Shown one piece after another: positions 17,672-26,510 of a stretch of 38,328 nucleotides of DNA (its first letter is position 1; every line of letters starts with the position of its first letter). Made by a program: the position numbers and the translations under genes. Where the stretch lies: positions 1,204,886 through 1,243,213 of the forward strand of contig NZ_KB889967.1 in assembly GCF_000372885.1 (NCBI RefSeq). The letters are read 5' to 3'. This DNA comes from Methyloversatilis thermotolerans (GTDB taxonomy: Bacteria > Pseudomonadota > Gammaproteobacteria > Burkholderiales > Rhodocyclaceae). The notes below the pieces were generated by a model. The model was not told the DNA's origin. It ran no database searches and saw nothing but the letters and a program-made list of their open reading frames with translations.

Positions 17672-18918
17672 TATTGTTTTTCTCCCTTCGCGCGCCGGAA
17701 TGTACCAATGGCGTCACGAAGCGCTGATACCGGCCGCGCGGAGAGCGCTGCGCGGAAAAGGCCCATATTCGTGTAGGCCGGTGCGGAGCCTCGGGCGAGC
17801 CTCGCAGCAAGCCGGCGTCCCCATACCACTTGTTTTCTGTAAACCTGATACGGCTGCATCTGGGCGATGTCATCGACCGGAAGGTCGTCAGCTTCGATCG
17901 CACCCGATTCGATCGCCCGACGGACGAGTTCTTCGCCGGTGCGGGTTCGCGAGAGCAGGAGGCTGCGCCCGTCACGCTCGGTGAAGTCCGGGTAGCCGTC
18001 CTTACCGTACCACGCGTCGGCACACACGATGTCCGCGAATTCACCGGTGCCGTCGGGGCAAATCTTGCAGCGGAACTGCAGGTGGCGATTCAGTACCGTT
18101 CCCCAGGAGCTGTTGTAGTCGGTCTGGAAGAAGCGGCCGTCGCGGGTGACCGCCCGGGCCATGCCCGGCCATCCGTCGCCGCGGTAACGGAAGGTTTTCA
18201 GCTCGTCTGCCGAAGTGCCGAGCTTCTTGAGCAGTTCATGCGTTCCCAGAATGCTGGGAACGCCTGCACACATGAATGAAATGGCGCACACGAGATTGGC
18301 CTTGAGCCGCGCGTCGTGCAGGGCGTAGCGGCGCAGCGCGGCGATGTCGCATGGCTTGCCCACGAAGGCAAACGGTTGATCGAGTGCGATGATCTCGCGC
18401 AGTCGGCCAAGCGGCGCGGACGGCGCGTAGCGCGATCCGGCTGCGCGGAGGATGTCGGCGCGATTGCGGCTGATCTGCAGTTCGTTCGCCAACGGGTCGG
18501 TGCGACTGACCGCGATCTGCGCGACGAAGGCGACCTTGCCGGATTCGAGCAGATGCAGTGCGATCGCCGAGATGCCACCTCCGGACGAACCCTGACGACG
18601 CAGGGCCGGATCCGTCGAATGCCCGGCCCTGACCGCCACGAGCGGCCCCCAGAGCAGATGATGCCCCGCCTCGATGCGCTCGTGCCGCACGGTCATGCCC
18701 GGACAAACGTCGCGAATGACGGCGCGCGCATGCTCCGACAAAGGTTTGAGCACCGTCGGCCGCAGCCATCCGCCACGGCTTGTGCGCATGGTTATCGTGT
18801 CGCTGCCCGCGATCGATTCGCACGCGCCGCAACCTGTGCAGTAGCCGTTTCGAGCCACTTGCATGACAGGTTCAGCGGGGTCTGCGACCGGAGAGGCGTC
18901 GTGTATCGCTTGATTCAT
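17671..18918 (-). CDS. FrhB-like coenzyme F420 hydrogenase/dehydrogenase beta-subunit family protein
   Basis: This 415-residue iron-sulfur/flavin-type protein belongs to the FrhB family. The N-terminal YCTGCGACES has Cys27, Cys30 and Cys33, but the usual fourth Cys-Pro of a ferredoxin site is not present. Typical FrhB elements follow: GSSGGGISA (110-118), VGKPCDIAALR with Cys190, FMCAGVPS with Cys217, and CKICPDGTGEFADIVCADAW with Cys284, Cys287 and Cys299. Members in polysaccharide loci sit beside pyruvyl transferases, as here, and their redox partner and reaction are not settled. ATG at 18918 overlaps the flippase stop as TGATG; a longer frame to 19137 is spurious. F420 itself is unlikely to be the cofactor in this organism (inference). 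Confidence 0.88.
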   Translation of the reverse strand: MNQAIHDASPVADPAEPVMQVARNGYCTGCGACESIAGSDTITMRTSRGGWLRPTVLKPLSEHARAVIRDVCPGMTVRHERIEAGHHLLWGPLVAVRAGHSTDPALRRQGSSGGGISAIALHLLESGKVAFVAQIAVSRTDPLANELQISRNRADILRAAGSRYAPSAPLGRLREIIALDQPFAFVGKPCDIAALRRYALHDARLKANLVCAISFMCAGVPSILGTHELLKKLGTSADELKTFRYRGDGWPGMARAVTRDGRFFQTDYNSSWGTVLNRHLQFRCKICPDGTGEFADIVCADAWYGKDGYPDFTERDGRSLLLSRTRTGEELVRRAIESGAIEADDLPVDDIAQMQPYQVYRKQVVWGRRLAARLARGSAPAYTNMGLFRAALSARPVSALRDAIGTFRRAKGEKQ

Positions 18919-20210
18919 CAACTGAAACCGAGTGCCGGGAAATGCAGGAACGGATAGAAGGCGAAAGCGGCCGCGCCCGCGGCGGCGGGTTGGGTCACGC
19001 CAACGCCGGTAAGCGCATAGCCGCGTAGCAGATAAGTGATCGACAGGAAGAGGTTGCCCACGATCAGAGCGCACACCCAGCCGACGACCCCCATCTGCGG
19101 GACCGACCATATAGCGACGCCCATGACGAGAAGCCACTGCACGACGTTCATCCAGGCGCGAAAGGTCTGGGCCCCGGCGGACGTCAACACGACGCCCCAG
19201 GACGCCGCGAAGAAGCGGACGAAGAACAACAAGCCCAACCAGGGCAATACCGTCTTCAGAGTCTCGTATTGCTCACCGTAGAGAAGCGGCACGATCAGGC
19301 CGGAACCGACGGCCAGGCACAAGCCGAACACCAGGCCGACGCCGATAAAGGCCCACTGGACCCGCACGGACTCGCGGCGGAAGCGTTCGCCGTCCGAGGA
19401 TGCGGCGGCGGCTCGCGGAAGGAAGACGTTTGCCAGCACGCTGGCCGCCTGCGCGCCGCCCGTGAACAAGCGCATGCCGGCCTGGAAAACGCCCACCGCA
19501 GCAGCGCCGAGAAAGCTGTTGAGCACGACGCTGTCGATCTGGCCGAACAGGCTCTGCAGCGCGAAATCGCTGCCGTAGGAGAAGGTCGCCCGCAGCTTGG
19601 AAACGACCCGTGCCATCGAGAGGGGTCCAAGCGATGCGAGGTAGCTGCGCTGGACGCCGGCCACCATCAACAAGGCGATGAAACGTGAGAGGCAGAAGCC
19701 GCATGCCGCAACGACCGCGGAAGCGTCGATGTAGAGCGCGGTCGCCACTATGACGAACTGCAGCCCAGCGATCACCGTGGCGAGGCGGGTTTCTGCCGCG
19801 AAGCGGTCCGTGGCACGAAAACCGACGTTGAAAACCTCGCTCAAGCCATCGGCAAGCACGGCAGCCAGCAGCAACGCCAGAAGCATGCATGACGGGAAAC
19901 CGAAGAACACCGCGACGATCAGCGTCGCGCCGACGAACAGCAGCAGCGACAGCACGCCTCGCACCATCAGTACTTCGGCGATGAGCGCGCCCGCCTGCGA
20001 TGGCTGGCCGCCGATCTCCTTGAGCAGATAGGACGTGTGGCCAAAGTTCGCCAGCAAGGACAGCAGGGTTGCGACCGACAACCACAGCATCAGCTGCCCG
20101 AACGCTTCCGGGCCGAGCATGCGCGCCATCACCACGAAAGTGAGCATGCCGAAGCCCAGCCGCATGACTGTGCTCGTGCCCATCAAGGCGATGTTTTTCC
20201 CGAGAGACAC
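18918..20210 (-). CDS. Wzx-type oligosaccharide flippase
   Basis: This 430-residue membrane protein of the MATE/MOP flippase type would move the lipid-linked repeat unit to the periplasmic face. About twelve hydrophobic helices are spread along the whole length. The opening GKNIALMGTSTVMRLGFGML and the ARMLGPEAFGQLMLWLSV segment are standard for RfbX/Wzx proteins. The start is GTG at 20210, with an excellent AGGAG five bases upstream; this is why the rarer codon is accepted. It lies 50 bp after epsI and overlaps the FrhB-like gene by one base. Confidence 0.92.
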   Translation of the reverse strand: MSLGKNIALMGTSTVMRLGFGMLTFVVMARMLGPEAFGQLMLWLSVATLLSLLANFGHTSYLLKEIGGQPSQAGALIAEVLMVRGVLSLLLFVGATLIVAVFFGFPSCMLLALLLAAVLADGLSEVFNVGFRATDRFAAETRLATVIAGLQFVIVATALYIDASAVVAACGFCLSRFIALLMVAGVQRSYLASLGPLSMARVVSKLRATFSYGSDFALQSLFGQIDSVVLNSFLGAAAVGVFQAGMRLFTGGAQAASVLANVFLPRAAAASSDGERFRRESVRVQWAFIGVGLVFGLCLAVGSGLIVPLLYGEQYETLKTVLPWLGLLFFVRFFAASWGVVLTSAGAQTFRAWMNVVQWLLVMGVAIWSVPQMGVVGWVCALIVGNLFLSITYLLRGYALTGVGVTQPAAAGAAAFAFYPFLHFPALGFS

Positions 20211-20260
20211 GAGTTCTCCTGTGCAAACCCGACGTCTTGTGACTGCCGCTGGGTGATGGA

Positions 20261-20941
20261 TCAGAGGCCGGCGACGCGAGGTCTGATGTCCGGGGCGATG
20301 TGAGTGACGAGCGCGTTCACGAACTCGGTTTGCAAGGCGAAGGCCGTCTCCGAGTCGCGGTCGATGGAAGAAACGCGGAACAGCAGCCCGTCCGGTACCT
20401 CGCCCTTCAACCCGTAGCGCATCTCCGCAATCTTCTTGGCGGCGCCCCCGGTCAGCGCTTCACTACCGACCGTCGTCCAGTAAGTGATCGGCTCGAAACG
20501 ATTCTGGGAAAGATTGGATTCCAGCCGCTTCACCGGAATCTGCCCCAGGGGGGTGTCCAGAACACCTTTGCGATTGCTCGTGACCTGGAAGCCCTGCGCG
20601 GGGTAGCACACCTCCGGGTAATGGAGCTGGTTGCCGTCGCGCTGATCTTCGCCGTAGGCGATGGACAGCATGATGCGATAGCCCTTGGAGTTGTAATAGG
20701 TGCGGGTGACGATCTGGCTGTAGAGCTTGTTCAGCAGTTCGGATTGCTGCGGGTTGACCACGCCACCGGTTGCGCGGGTGTCCAGCGTCCAGTCGCCGAA
20801 CTGCTTTGGAATGGAGGCTTCGAGATCCAACTTGGGCAGCTTGTCTACGATGCGCTGTGTCGGCGTCATCACGGTGGCCACGGCCGCTGCCGAGGCCATC
20901 AGGGCTGCAGCGACCAGCGCCGGAATCAGGGGTTTCTTCAT
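20261..20941 (-). CDS. epsI: EpsI, exosortase-associated exopolysaccharide protein
   Basis: This 226-residue protein belongs to the EpsI family (methanolan/exosortase-linked), anchored in the inner membrane and facing the periplasm. Residues 1-25 form a hydrophobic anchor. IPKQFGDW (44-51), YGEDQRDGNQLHYPE and VCYPAQGF with Cys112 are the family signature, and ITYWTTVG follows in the second half. The ATG at 20941 is chosen because it begins the lysine-led anchor; a GTG at 20989 opens the frame but adds 16 unlikely residues. EpsI is usually next to or fused with an exosortase gene (xrtB or other); none is visible here. It leads the polysaccharide operon. Confidence 0.93.
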   Translation of the reverse strand: MKKPLIPALVAAALMASAAAVATVMTPTQRIVDKLPKLDLEASIPKQFGDWTLDTRATGGVVNPQQSELLNKLYSQIVTRTYYNSKGYRIMLSIAYGEDQRDGNQLHYPEVCYPAQGFQVTSNRKGVLDTPLGQIPVKRLESNLSQNRFEPITYWTTVGSEALTGGAAKKIAEMRYGLKGEVPDGLLFRVSSIDRDSETAFALQTEFVNALVTHIAPDIRPRVAGL

Positions 20942-20989
20942 GGATGCGAGCTCGGATGCGTCTGGACAGAATTCGAAATTGTGACTCAC

Positions 20990-21373
20990 AGGCTGTCAGG
21001 CACGCTGACGACCTTCTCACGAATTGTGACAGAGCCGAAAATAGCTTGAAGGCATGCTGCAGTGCAACCTTGCACAGCCTACTACGTCACGGTTGCAGAG
21101 AGGTGACCCGAAAGCGGTTCCCTGCACGATGCGGCAACGCATCGGGGCCGTGAAACCGGGTCTGCGTCGCAACTCCGGCCGGAGGTTACAGGACAGTGAA
21201 GGCGGACTGCGCGCTTTGTTACACGCGCACTCATTCGGATTTCGTGGTCGCGCGCGCTGCCAGGGATTGCGCGTGGATTGAGGCAGGCATGAGACGGCCC
21301 CGGCCCGACGGGCGGGCGCGGGGTGTCGTCTGGCAAGCGAGCCATCCGACCGGGGCCGGACAGCTCGAACGCT
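20990..21373. other. Intergenic region upstream of epsI
   Basis: These 384 bp separate epsI from the PEP-CTERM gene upstream and hold no credible gene. A weak promoter candidate is listed separately. A 6-bp inverted repeat (TGCGCG at 21208-21213, CGCGCA at 21224-21229) and a long-looped GC-rich pair (21296-21303 with 21350-21357) could end PEP-CTERM transcription, but neither has a U-tract. Confidence 0.4.
21038..21067 (-). promoter_or_regulatory. Weak sigma-70-like promoter candidate for the eps operon
   Basis: Read on the minus strand, TTGCAC (21067-21062) is followed after 18 bp by TATTTT (21043-21038). The match to consensus is only 3/6 and 4/6. It is placed about 95 bp before the epsI start, a reasonable leader length. 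This is a candidate only. Confidence 0.2.
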
Positions 21374-22780
21374 TCAGGACTTGCGCCGGCTCACACCCGC
21401 CACCAGCGCCAGCCCGGCTCCCAGCAGAGCCCAGCCAGCGGGTTCCGGCACCGGCGGGGTATAGCCCAGTTCGGCGCCGGTGGCACGATAGGCGTACAGC
21501 ACGCCGGGAATCAGTTCGAAGCCCTCGGTGCTGCCGGCGTAGGGTGTGGTGCTGCCGTGCAGCGTGCAGCCCTCGGTCGAGCCGAGCGGGCACTGGATGC
21601 GCTGCTGCGTGGCCGGGTTGAACAGCACGTCGAACTGCACGGCGCTGCCGTTCTGGGTGACCGAGTAGTCGTTGTCGTTGCCGGCCACGATGAGCCACGA
21701 ACCGTCGTCCAGTTGCGGGCCGATCGCCAGGCCTTCCCATTTCTCGGGCGACAGCCCGCCGGTCTCCGGCAGCGCGTTGGCGGCGAGATCGATGAAGGGC
21801 GTGCTGTTCTTGCTGACGGCGGTGAAGCTCGCGCCCGCGGCGTCGAGGTCCATGCCGGTCACGTCGGTCGCGCCGGTCAGGTCTATCAGGTAGACGTTCT
21901 TGTTGCCGGCTGCGCCGTCGAGCACCGCGTCGGCGCCGAGGCCGCGGTTGTTGCGTTCGAGCACCGCGAATTCATGGTCGTTGAGCGCCACCAGCGCGGA
22001 AATGCCCCGGCCCTGCGCGGCGGTTTCCATCTTGTAGGCGTACTGCGCGACGGCCTCGCCGCTGGTGTTGTCGAACTTCACGATGCGGTTGTAGACGCCG
22101 TTCGCGCCGCCCTCGTCCACCATGGCGCTCTGCAACATGGCATAGGTGTACTGACCGTCCGGCGAGATCGCGAGACCTTCGAAACCGCGATTGGTACGGC
22201 GGCCGACATTGCCGTCGCCGTCGTAGTTGTAGCCGCCTGCGTTCAGCGCCGGACGCAGGGCTTCCGGCGTGTTGTAGGCGCGCAGCAGATTGCCGTTGCG
22301 GTCGAATTCATACAGCGAGGGACCGTATTCGTCGGACACCAGCAGGGTGCCGGTGTGCGGGTTGATCACGATGCCTTCCGGGTCGAACGCGGTGCCGAGA
22401 TTGCTGGCCGAGCCGCTTAGCGTGCTGGGGAACTGGCCGCCCATGGTGACGCCGCCCGCGCTGAACTTGATGGTCTGTACGACCTGGAAGTTGGAAATGG
22501 CGCCGGTGCTCTTGTCCACATCCAGCGTGAAGCGCTGGACGCGCACGTCGTAGGCGAGTGTGCCGCCGCCCGGACCACGGTCCGACAGGCCCCACCATTC
22601 GTTGCGGTTGGGGTCGTAGTAGATGTCGGAAAACATGCCCAGCCGGCCGTCATTGACGCTGCTGCCGTACTGGTCGCCGGTGGCGCCGGGAATGGTGATG
22701 CCATTGATGAAGGACACCGCCGAAGCCGGCGCCGCAGCCGCCGCGAGCATGAGCGCGGCGCAGAGGGTTTTCAGTTTCAT
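21374..22780 (-). CDS. PEP-CTERM protein with phytase/esterase-like domain
   Basis: This exported protein has 468 residues. A signal peptide (KLKTLCAALMLAAAAAPASA) is followed by a domain of the 'esterase-like activity of phytase' family, with GLSDRGPGGG, FDPEGIVINP, SDEYGPSLYEFD, NRGFEGLAISPDG and EKWEGLAIGPQLDDGS. The C-terminus is a classic exosortase sorting signal: VPEPAGWALLGAG, a hydrophobic helix, then SRRKS. It should be cut and released or anchored by an exosortase, not encoded in this window. The ATG at 22780 has GAGG upstream; the open frame continues to 23089 only through REP palindromes. The neighbouring epsI gene points to the same sorting/exopolysaccharide system. Enzyme activity is inferred from family only. 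Confidence 0.93.
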   Translation of the reverse strand: MKLKTLCAALMLAAAAAPASAVSFINGITIPGATGDQYGSSVNDGRLGMFSDIYYDPNRNEWWGLSDRGPGGGTLAYDVRVQRFTLDVDKSTGAISNFQVVQTIKFSAGGVTMGGQFPSTLSGSASNLGTAFDPEGIVINPHTGTLLVSDEYGPSLYEFDRNGNLLRAYNTPEALRPALNAGGYNYDGDGNVGRRTNRGFEGLAISPDGQYTYAMLQSAMVDEGGANGVYNRIVKFDNTSGEAVAQYAYKMETAAQGRGISALVALNDHEFAVLERNNRGLGADAVLDGAAGNKNVYLIDLTGATDVTGMDLDAAGASFTAVSKNSTPFIDLAANALPETGGLSPEKWEGLAIGPQLDDGSWLIVAGNDNDYSVTQNGSAVQFDVLFNPATQQRIQCPLGSTEGCTLHGSTTPYAGSTEGFELIPGVLYAYRATGAELGYTPPVPEPAGWALLGAGLALVAGVSRRKS

Positions 22781-22877
22781 GTCTGACCTCGTTTGTTGTG
22801 GTTGTGTTACGAGGCCAGCGTAACGACGGTGTATTACGGTCTTGTGTACGCAAGGCCAGCGGCATGCCCACGCCGCG

Positions 22878-23207
22878 TCGCGACCTGGGGTCGCTCCTAC
22901 AAAAGCACGCGCTGACCGCGAACGGAGCCGAGGTTCTGTAGGAGCGAGCCCCGCTCGCGACAACACCCCCGAACGGGGCCGGCGGCTTGCTAAGGCCGCG
23001 TCGCGACCGGGGGTCGCTCCTACGAAAGCGCGCGGTGACCCCGAACGGAGCCGGGTTGTCGTAGGAGCGAGCCAAGCTCGCGACCTCACCCTCGAACGAA
23101 GCCGGTGGCCCGCCGAGGCCGCGTCGCGACCTGGGGGTCGCTCCTACAAGAGCTCGCCCTGGACTGCGAACGGAGCCCGGGTTTGGTGGGAGCGGGCTTG
23201 CCCGCGA
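22878..23207. repeat. REP palindrome array, six alternating hairpins, 123-bp period
   Basis: Hairpins occur at 22878-22900, 22938-22960, 23001-23023, 23061-23083, 23124-23147 and 23186-23207, alternating in orientation. Each has the flank GTAGGAGCG or GTGGGAGCG and a six-base stem such as GCGACC/GGTCGC, GCGAGC/GCTCGC or GCGGGC/GCCCGC. Pairs recur every 123 bp (125 for the last). The array fills the 473-bp gap between the GGDEF-EAL gene and the PEP-CTERM gene and may act as a transcription or mRNA-stability barrier. Confidence 0.88.
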
Positions 23208-23253
23208 TTCAGCTTCGGACGAAACCCGCGGCCCCGATACCTGGCCCGGCAGC

Positions 23254-25617
23254 TCAGACCAGCCTGACGCGTGCGGGTTTGGCAATGACTGCGGAGGGCT
23301 GCAGCGCGTCGGCACCCGGCCAGCGCGCAATGAAGTCGGGCAGTACTTCGGCGGGCAAGGGGCGCGACAGCAGGAAGCCTTGCGCGAAGGTGCAGGCCTG
23401 GCCGGCCAGCACCTCCCATTCGGACCACTGCTCCACGCCTTCGGCGGTGGTTTCCAGCCCGAGCGCTTCGGCGAGCTGGATGATGGCGCGCACGATGGCT
23501 TCGTCGCCGCCCCGGCTGGTGAGCCGGTTCACGAATGAGCGGTCGATCTTGATCTTGGTCATCGGGAAGCTGCGCAGATAGGCGAGCGAGGAATAGCCGG
23601 TGCCGAAATCGTCCAGCGCCACGCCGATGCCGATGTCGCGCAGCGCGACCAGCGCTTCGCGGGCCGAGGCGCTGTCGTGGATGAGCAGCGACTCGGTGAT
23701 TTCGATCTCCAGCCTGTGCGCATCCAGTCCGCTGGACTTGAGCGCCTCGCCCACCTGTCCGACCACCGCGCCATTCGCGAACTGCACCGCCGACACATTG
23801 ACCGCCACATGCAGGCCCTGCGGCCATTCGCTGGCCACGCGACAGGCTTGCTCGAGCGCCCACTGGCCGATCGGCAGGATGAGCCCGGTCTCTTCCGCCA
23901 GCGAAATGAACTCGGCCGGTGACACCATGCCGCGCTGCGGGTGGTGCCAGCGTATCAGTGCCTCGAAGCCGGCGATGCGACCGGTCTGCATGCAGATCTG
24001 CGGCTGGAAATGCAGCTCGAATTCGCCCCGTTCGACCGCCGACAGCAGATCGCTGTGCAGGCTCAGGCGGTGACGGGCACGTTCGTCCATGGCCGATTCG
24101 AAGAAGCGCCAGGTGTTGCGGCCCGCAGCCTTGGCGGCATACAGCGCCATGTCGGCGTTCTTCAGCAGCACATCCGGCTCGTCGCCGTGCTGTGGCGCAA
24201 GCGCGATGCCTATGCTGCTGCCCACCTTCACGCTGACGCCATCGATCATGACAGGCGTCGCGAAGGCATCAAGCAGGCGCGCAGCGATTTCGGACGCGCA
24301 CTCGACGCTCTGGCAACCGCGGCACAGCAGTGCGAATTCGTCCCCGCCAAGGCGCGCCAGCACGTCGCCTTCGCGGATGCGCATCTGCATCCGGCTGGCC
24401 ATGGTTTTCAGCACCAGATCGCCGGCATCGTGCCCAAGCGAATCGTTCACATTCTTGAAGTCGTCCAGATCGAACATGAACATCGCACAGCCAGCCACCT
24501 GACCGCCCGGCACGCGTGCCGCCTCGAGCCGGGCACGGAAGTGATGTCTGTTCGCCAGGCCGGTGAGCGAATCGTAGTTGGCGAGTCGCGTCATTTCGCG
24601 GGCCGCGATGCGGCTTTCGGTGATGTCGGTGCAGACGCCGCGCCAACCGGCATGGGCGCCCGCCGGATCGACCAGTGGCTTGGCGGTGAGCGACCACCAC
24701 ACCGTATCGCCGCGCAGACGCAGGCACACCGCGTGATCTCGGAAAGGCTGTGCGGTGCCCAGCAGCGCCTCCAGGGTGGCGATGGCACGTGTGGCGTCCT
24801 CGCTGTCGTCCACGGCATCCTTCAACAGACCGATCAGGGTGCGGCTGCGCAGTTCGTCAACCGGCCGCCCGAAGTGCTGTGACATGCGCGCGGACGGGTT
24901 CTGCAGGAAGCCGCGTGCATCGGTTTCCCACAGCCAGTCGCTGGCGTGTGCCTCGAAGTCACGCAACAGCAGGCCCACCACTTCGCGCTGCCGTTCCGCC
25001 TCGGCTTCGGCACGCAGCCGGGCCACGAAGCTGCGCGTACTCGCCAGGGCGAAGGCGGCAATCAGCACCACGTAGAGGGTGAACAGCGCGATCAGGTCGA
25101 AGTTGACCAGCGGATCGTCCAGCAGGAACGCGGTCAGCATGCCGGCCCACATCGCAAAAACGTAGGGCACGGCGGCGCTCGCCATACCGGCGAGGATGAA
25201 GCCACCCGAGCACAGCATGCCGCCGGTCACCACGATGTGCAGCATGGCCTGGTCGGCCTGCGAGCGATCGAACAGCGCGATGATGGGAAGAACCCAGATC
25301 ACGCCCACCAGCGTGGAGTGCATGCTGGCCCGCCGCAACGTGCGGCGCGAGATGCGTTCGAACGGTTTGGCGCGATTGCGCAGCCAGGCCTTTACATTCA
25401 GCCGCATCGCCAGCAGCACCAGCGCGAACCACAGCGCGGATGCCCACACCGGTGCGCTGTGGCCGAAGAAAACGAGGATGAGCGTCGCGTTGCAGATGTT
25501 GGAGAACACCGACAATGGCGCAAAGCGCACCACCGAGCGCAATTGCTGCGCGCGGATCGAGGCGGAATACTCGTCGTCGACGACGCTTTCCGTGACGGGT
25601 GAGTCGCTGTAAGCCAT
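23254..25617 (-). CDS. Membrane-bound GGDEF-EAL c-di-GMP synthase/phosphodiesterase
   Basis: This 787-residue protein makes and/or degrades cyclic di-GMP. About six hydrophobic segments lie in residues 35-195, followed by a PAS-like domain (about 215-335). The GGDEF domain has an intact GGDEF (424-428) and an inhibitory I-site REGD (415-418) exactly five residues earlier. The EAL domain has FEAL (551-554), NVSA (607-610), EITES (639-643) and DDFGTGYSSL (669-678), so its catalytic residues also look complete. It may thus be bifunctional, with the net direction set by the sensor part. C-di-GMP commonly controls exopolysaccharide, and the eps locus is nearby, but a direct link is inference. It is divergent from pdeM. 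Confidence 0.95.
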   Translation of the reverse strand: MAYSDSPVTESVVDDEYSASIRAQQLRSVVRFAPLSVFSNICNATLILVFFGHSAPVWASALWFALVLLAMRLNVKAWLRNRAKPFERISRRTLRRASMHSTLVGVIWVLPIIALFDRSQADQAMLHIVVTGGMLCSGGFILAGMASAAVPYVFAMWAGMLTAFLLDDPLVNFDLIALFTLYVVLIAAFALASTRSFVARLRAEAEAERQREVVGLLLRDFEAHASDWLWETDARGFLQNPSARMSQHFGRPVDELRSRTLIGLLKDAVDDSEDATRAIATLEALLGTAQPFRDHAVCLRLRGDTVWWSLTAKPLVDPAGAHAGWRGVCTDITESRIAAREMTRLANYDSLTGLANRHHFRARLEAARVPGGQVAGCAMFMFDLDDFKNVNDSLGHDAGDLVLKTMASRMQMRIREGDVLARLGGDEFALLCRGCQSVECASEIAARLLDAFATPVMIDGVSVKVGSSIGIALAPQHGDEPDVLLKNADMALYAAKAAGRNTWRFFESAMDERARHRLSLHSDLLSAVERGEFELHFQPQICMQTGRIAGFEALIRWHHPQRGMVSPAEFISLAEETGLILPIGQWALEQACRVASEWPQGLHVAVNVSAVQFANGAVVGQVGEALKSSGLDAHRLEIEITESLLIHDSASAREALVALRDIGIGVALDDFGTGYSSLAYLRSFPMTKIKIDRSFVNRLTSRGGDEAIVRAIIQLAEALGLETTAEGVEQWSEWEVLAGQACTFAQGFLLSRPLPAEVLPDFIARWPGADALQPSAVIAKPARVRLV

Positions 25618-25808
25618 GTTCTATCGGAGCCGGGGGCGCACGCCCGCGACTTCACGGTTTATCGATGCGTGACTGCGCATATCGGCGCTGCTCAGACATT
25701 CCTGAAGTTCTTTTGCGCAAACCCTTCACCGAACATGACTTTTTCCCGGACTCGGCGGGCGTGGGACAATGCGCGACCGTTCCGTTTCCGTTCCGACCGA
25801 CCCGGGTC

Positions 25809-26510
25809 ATGAAAATCGAACTTTGCGGCGAACAGCTCGAACTGCTGGCCGAGCGCGCCCTGTGGTGGCCCGCGCAGTCGGCCCTGCTGGTCGCCGACGC
25901 ACACGTCGGCAAGGGCAGCAGCTTCCGCGCGCTCGGCGTCCCGGTGCCGGATGGCAGCTCGAGCGACACGCTCGCGCGCCTGGCCGCCCTGCTCCATCGC
26001 ACCGGCGCCCGCCGGCTCGTGTTCCTGGGCGACCTGCTGCACGCCCGCAACGGCTGTACGCCCGCGCTGATGGCGCAGCTCGCCGCGCTGCATCGGGACG
26101 GTTGCGACTGGCTGCTGGTGCGCGGCAATCACGATGCACATGCCGGCATCCCTCAGGGCTTGCCGCTGTCGGTGGTGGACGAAGGCTGGCGCATCGGCCC
26201 GTTCGCGCTGTGCCATCATCCGGAGCCCGTCGCGGGCGCTTATGTGCTCGCTGGCCATGTGCATCCGGCGGTGCGTATCGAGGCAGCCGGTGACCGGCTG
26301 CGCCTGCCCTGCTTCGCCCTCGGGCAGGACGTGGGTCTGCTGCCCGCCTTCGGCAGCTTCACCGGCCACGCCACTCTGGAACACGACGGCACGACACGCC
26401 TCTACGCCTGCGCCGGCGACCATGTGTTCGAGGTTCCCGCCACCCCGCCCCGGCGGCGCGGCAACGGAATGCGACCGCGTCCGCCCCGAGCGGAGACGCG
26501 TTTCCCGTAG
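25809..26510 (+). CDS. pdeM: PdeM-like metallophosphoesterase (ligase-associated DNA repair nuclease)
   Basis: This 233-residue calcineurin-type phosphoesterase resembles PdeM, known as part of a ligase-associated DNA damage response cluster. Metal-site motifs are complete: ADAHVGKG (D30, H32), GDLLH (74-78), GNHD (106-109), CHHPEP (135-140) and GHVH (149-152). The stretch GKGSSFRALGVPVPDG (35-50) is characteristic of this subfamily. The ATG at 25809 is chosen because homology starts there; the frame is open to 25599. No ligase, exonuclease or helicase partner gene is visible nearby, so it stands alone here. The last 20 or so residues (RRRGNGMRPRPPRAETRFP) look like non-conserved tail, and the stop codon lies in a REP palindrome. 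Confidence 0.86.
   Translation: MKIELCGEQLELLAERALWWPAQSALLVADAHVGKGSSFRALGVPVPDGSSSDTLARLAALLHRTGARRLVFLGDLLHARNGCTPALMAQLAALHRDGCDWLLVRGNHDAHAGIPQGLPLSVVDEGWRIGPFALCHHPEPVAGAYVLAGHVHPAVRIEAAGDRLRLPCFALGQDVGLLPAFGSFTGHATLEHDGTTRLYACAGDHVFEVPATPPRRRGNGMRPRPPRAETRFP

Noticed and set aside
21296-21357. Terminator for the PEP-CTERM gene formed by GGCCCCGG and CCGGGGCC
   Set aside because: The loop is about 46 bases and there is no U-tract, so support is too weak for a terminator entry.
22781-23089. N-terminal extension of the PEP-CTERM gene
   Set aside because: It translates REP palindromes; the signal peptide and Shine-Dalgarno sequence support the start at 22780.
22878-23207. CRISPR-like regular spacing
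   Set aside because: The repeats are palindromic, alternate in orientation and vary in sequence, and there are no cas genes; this is a REP array.
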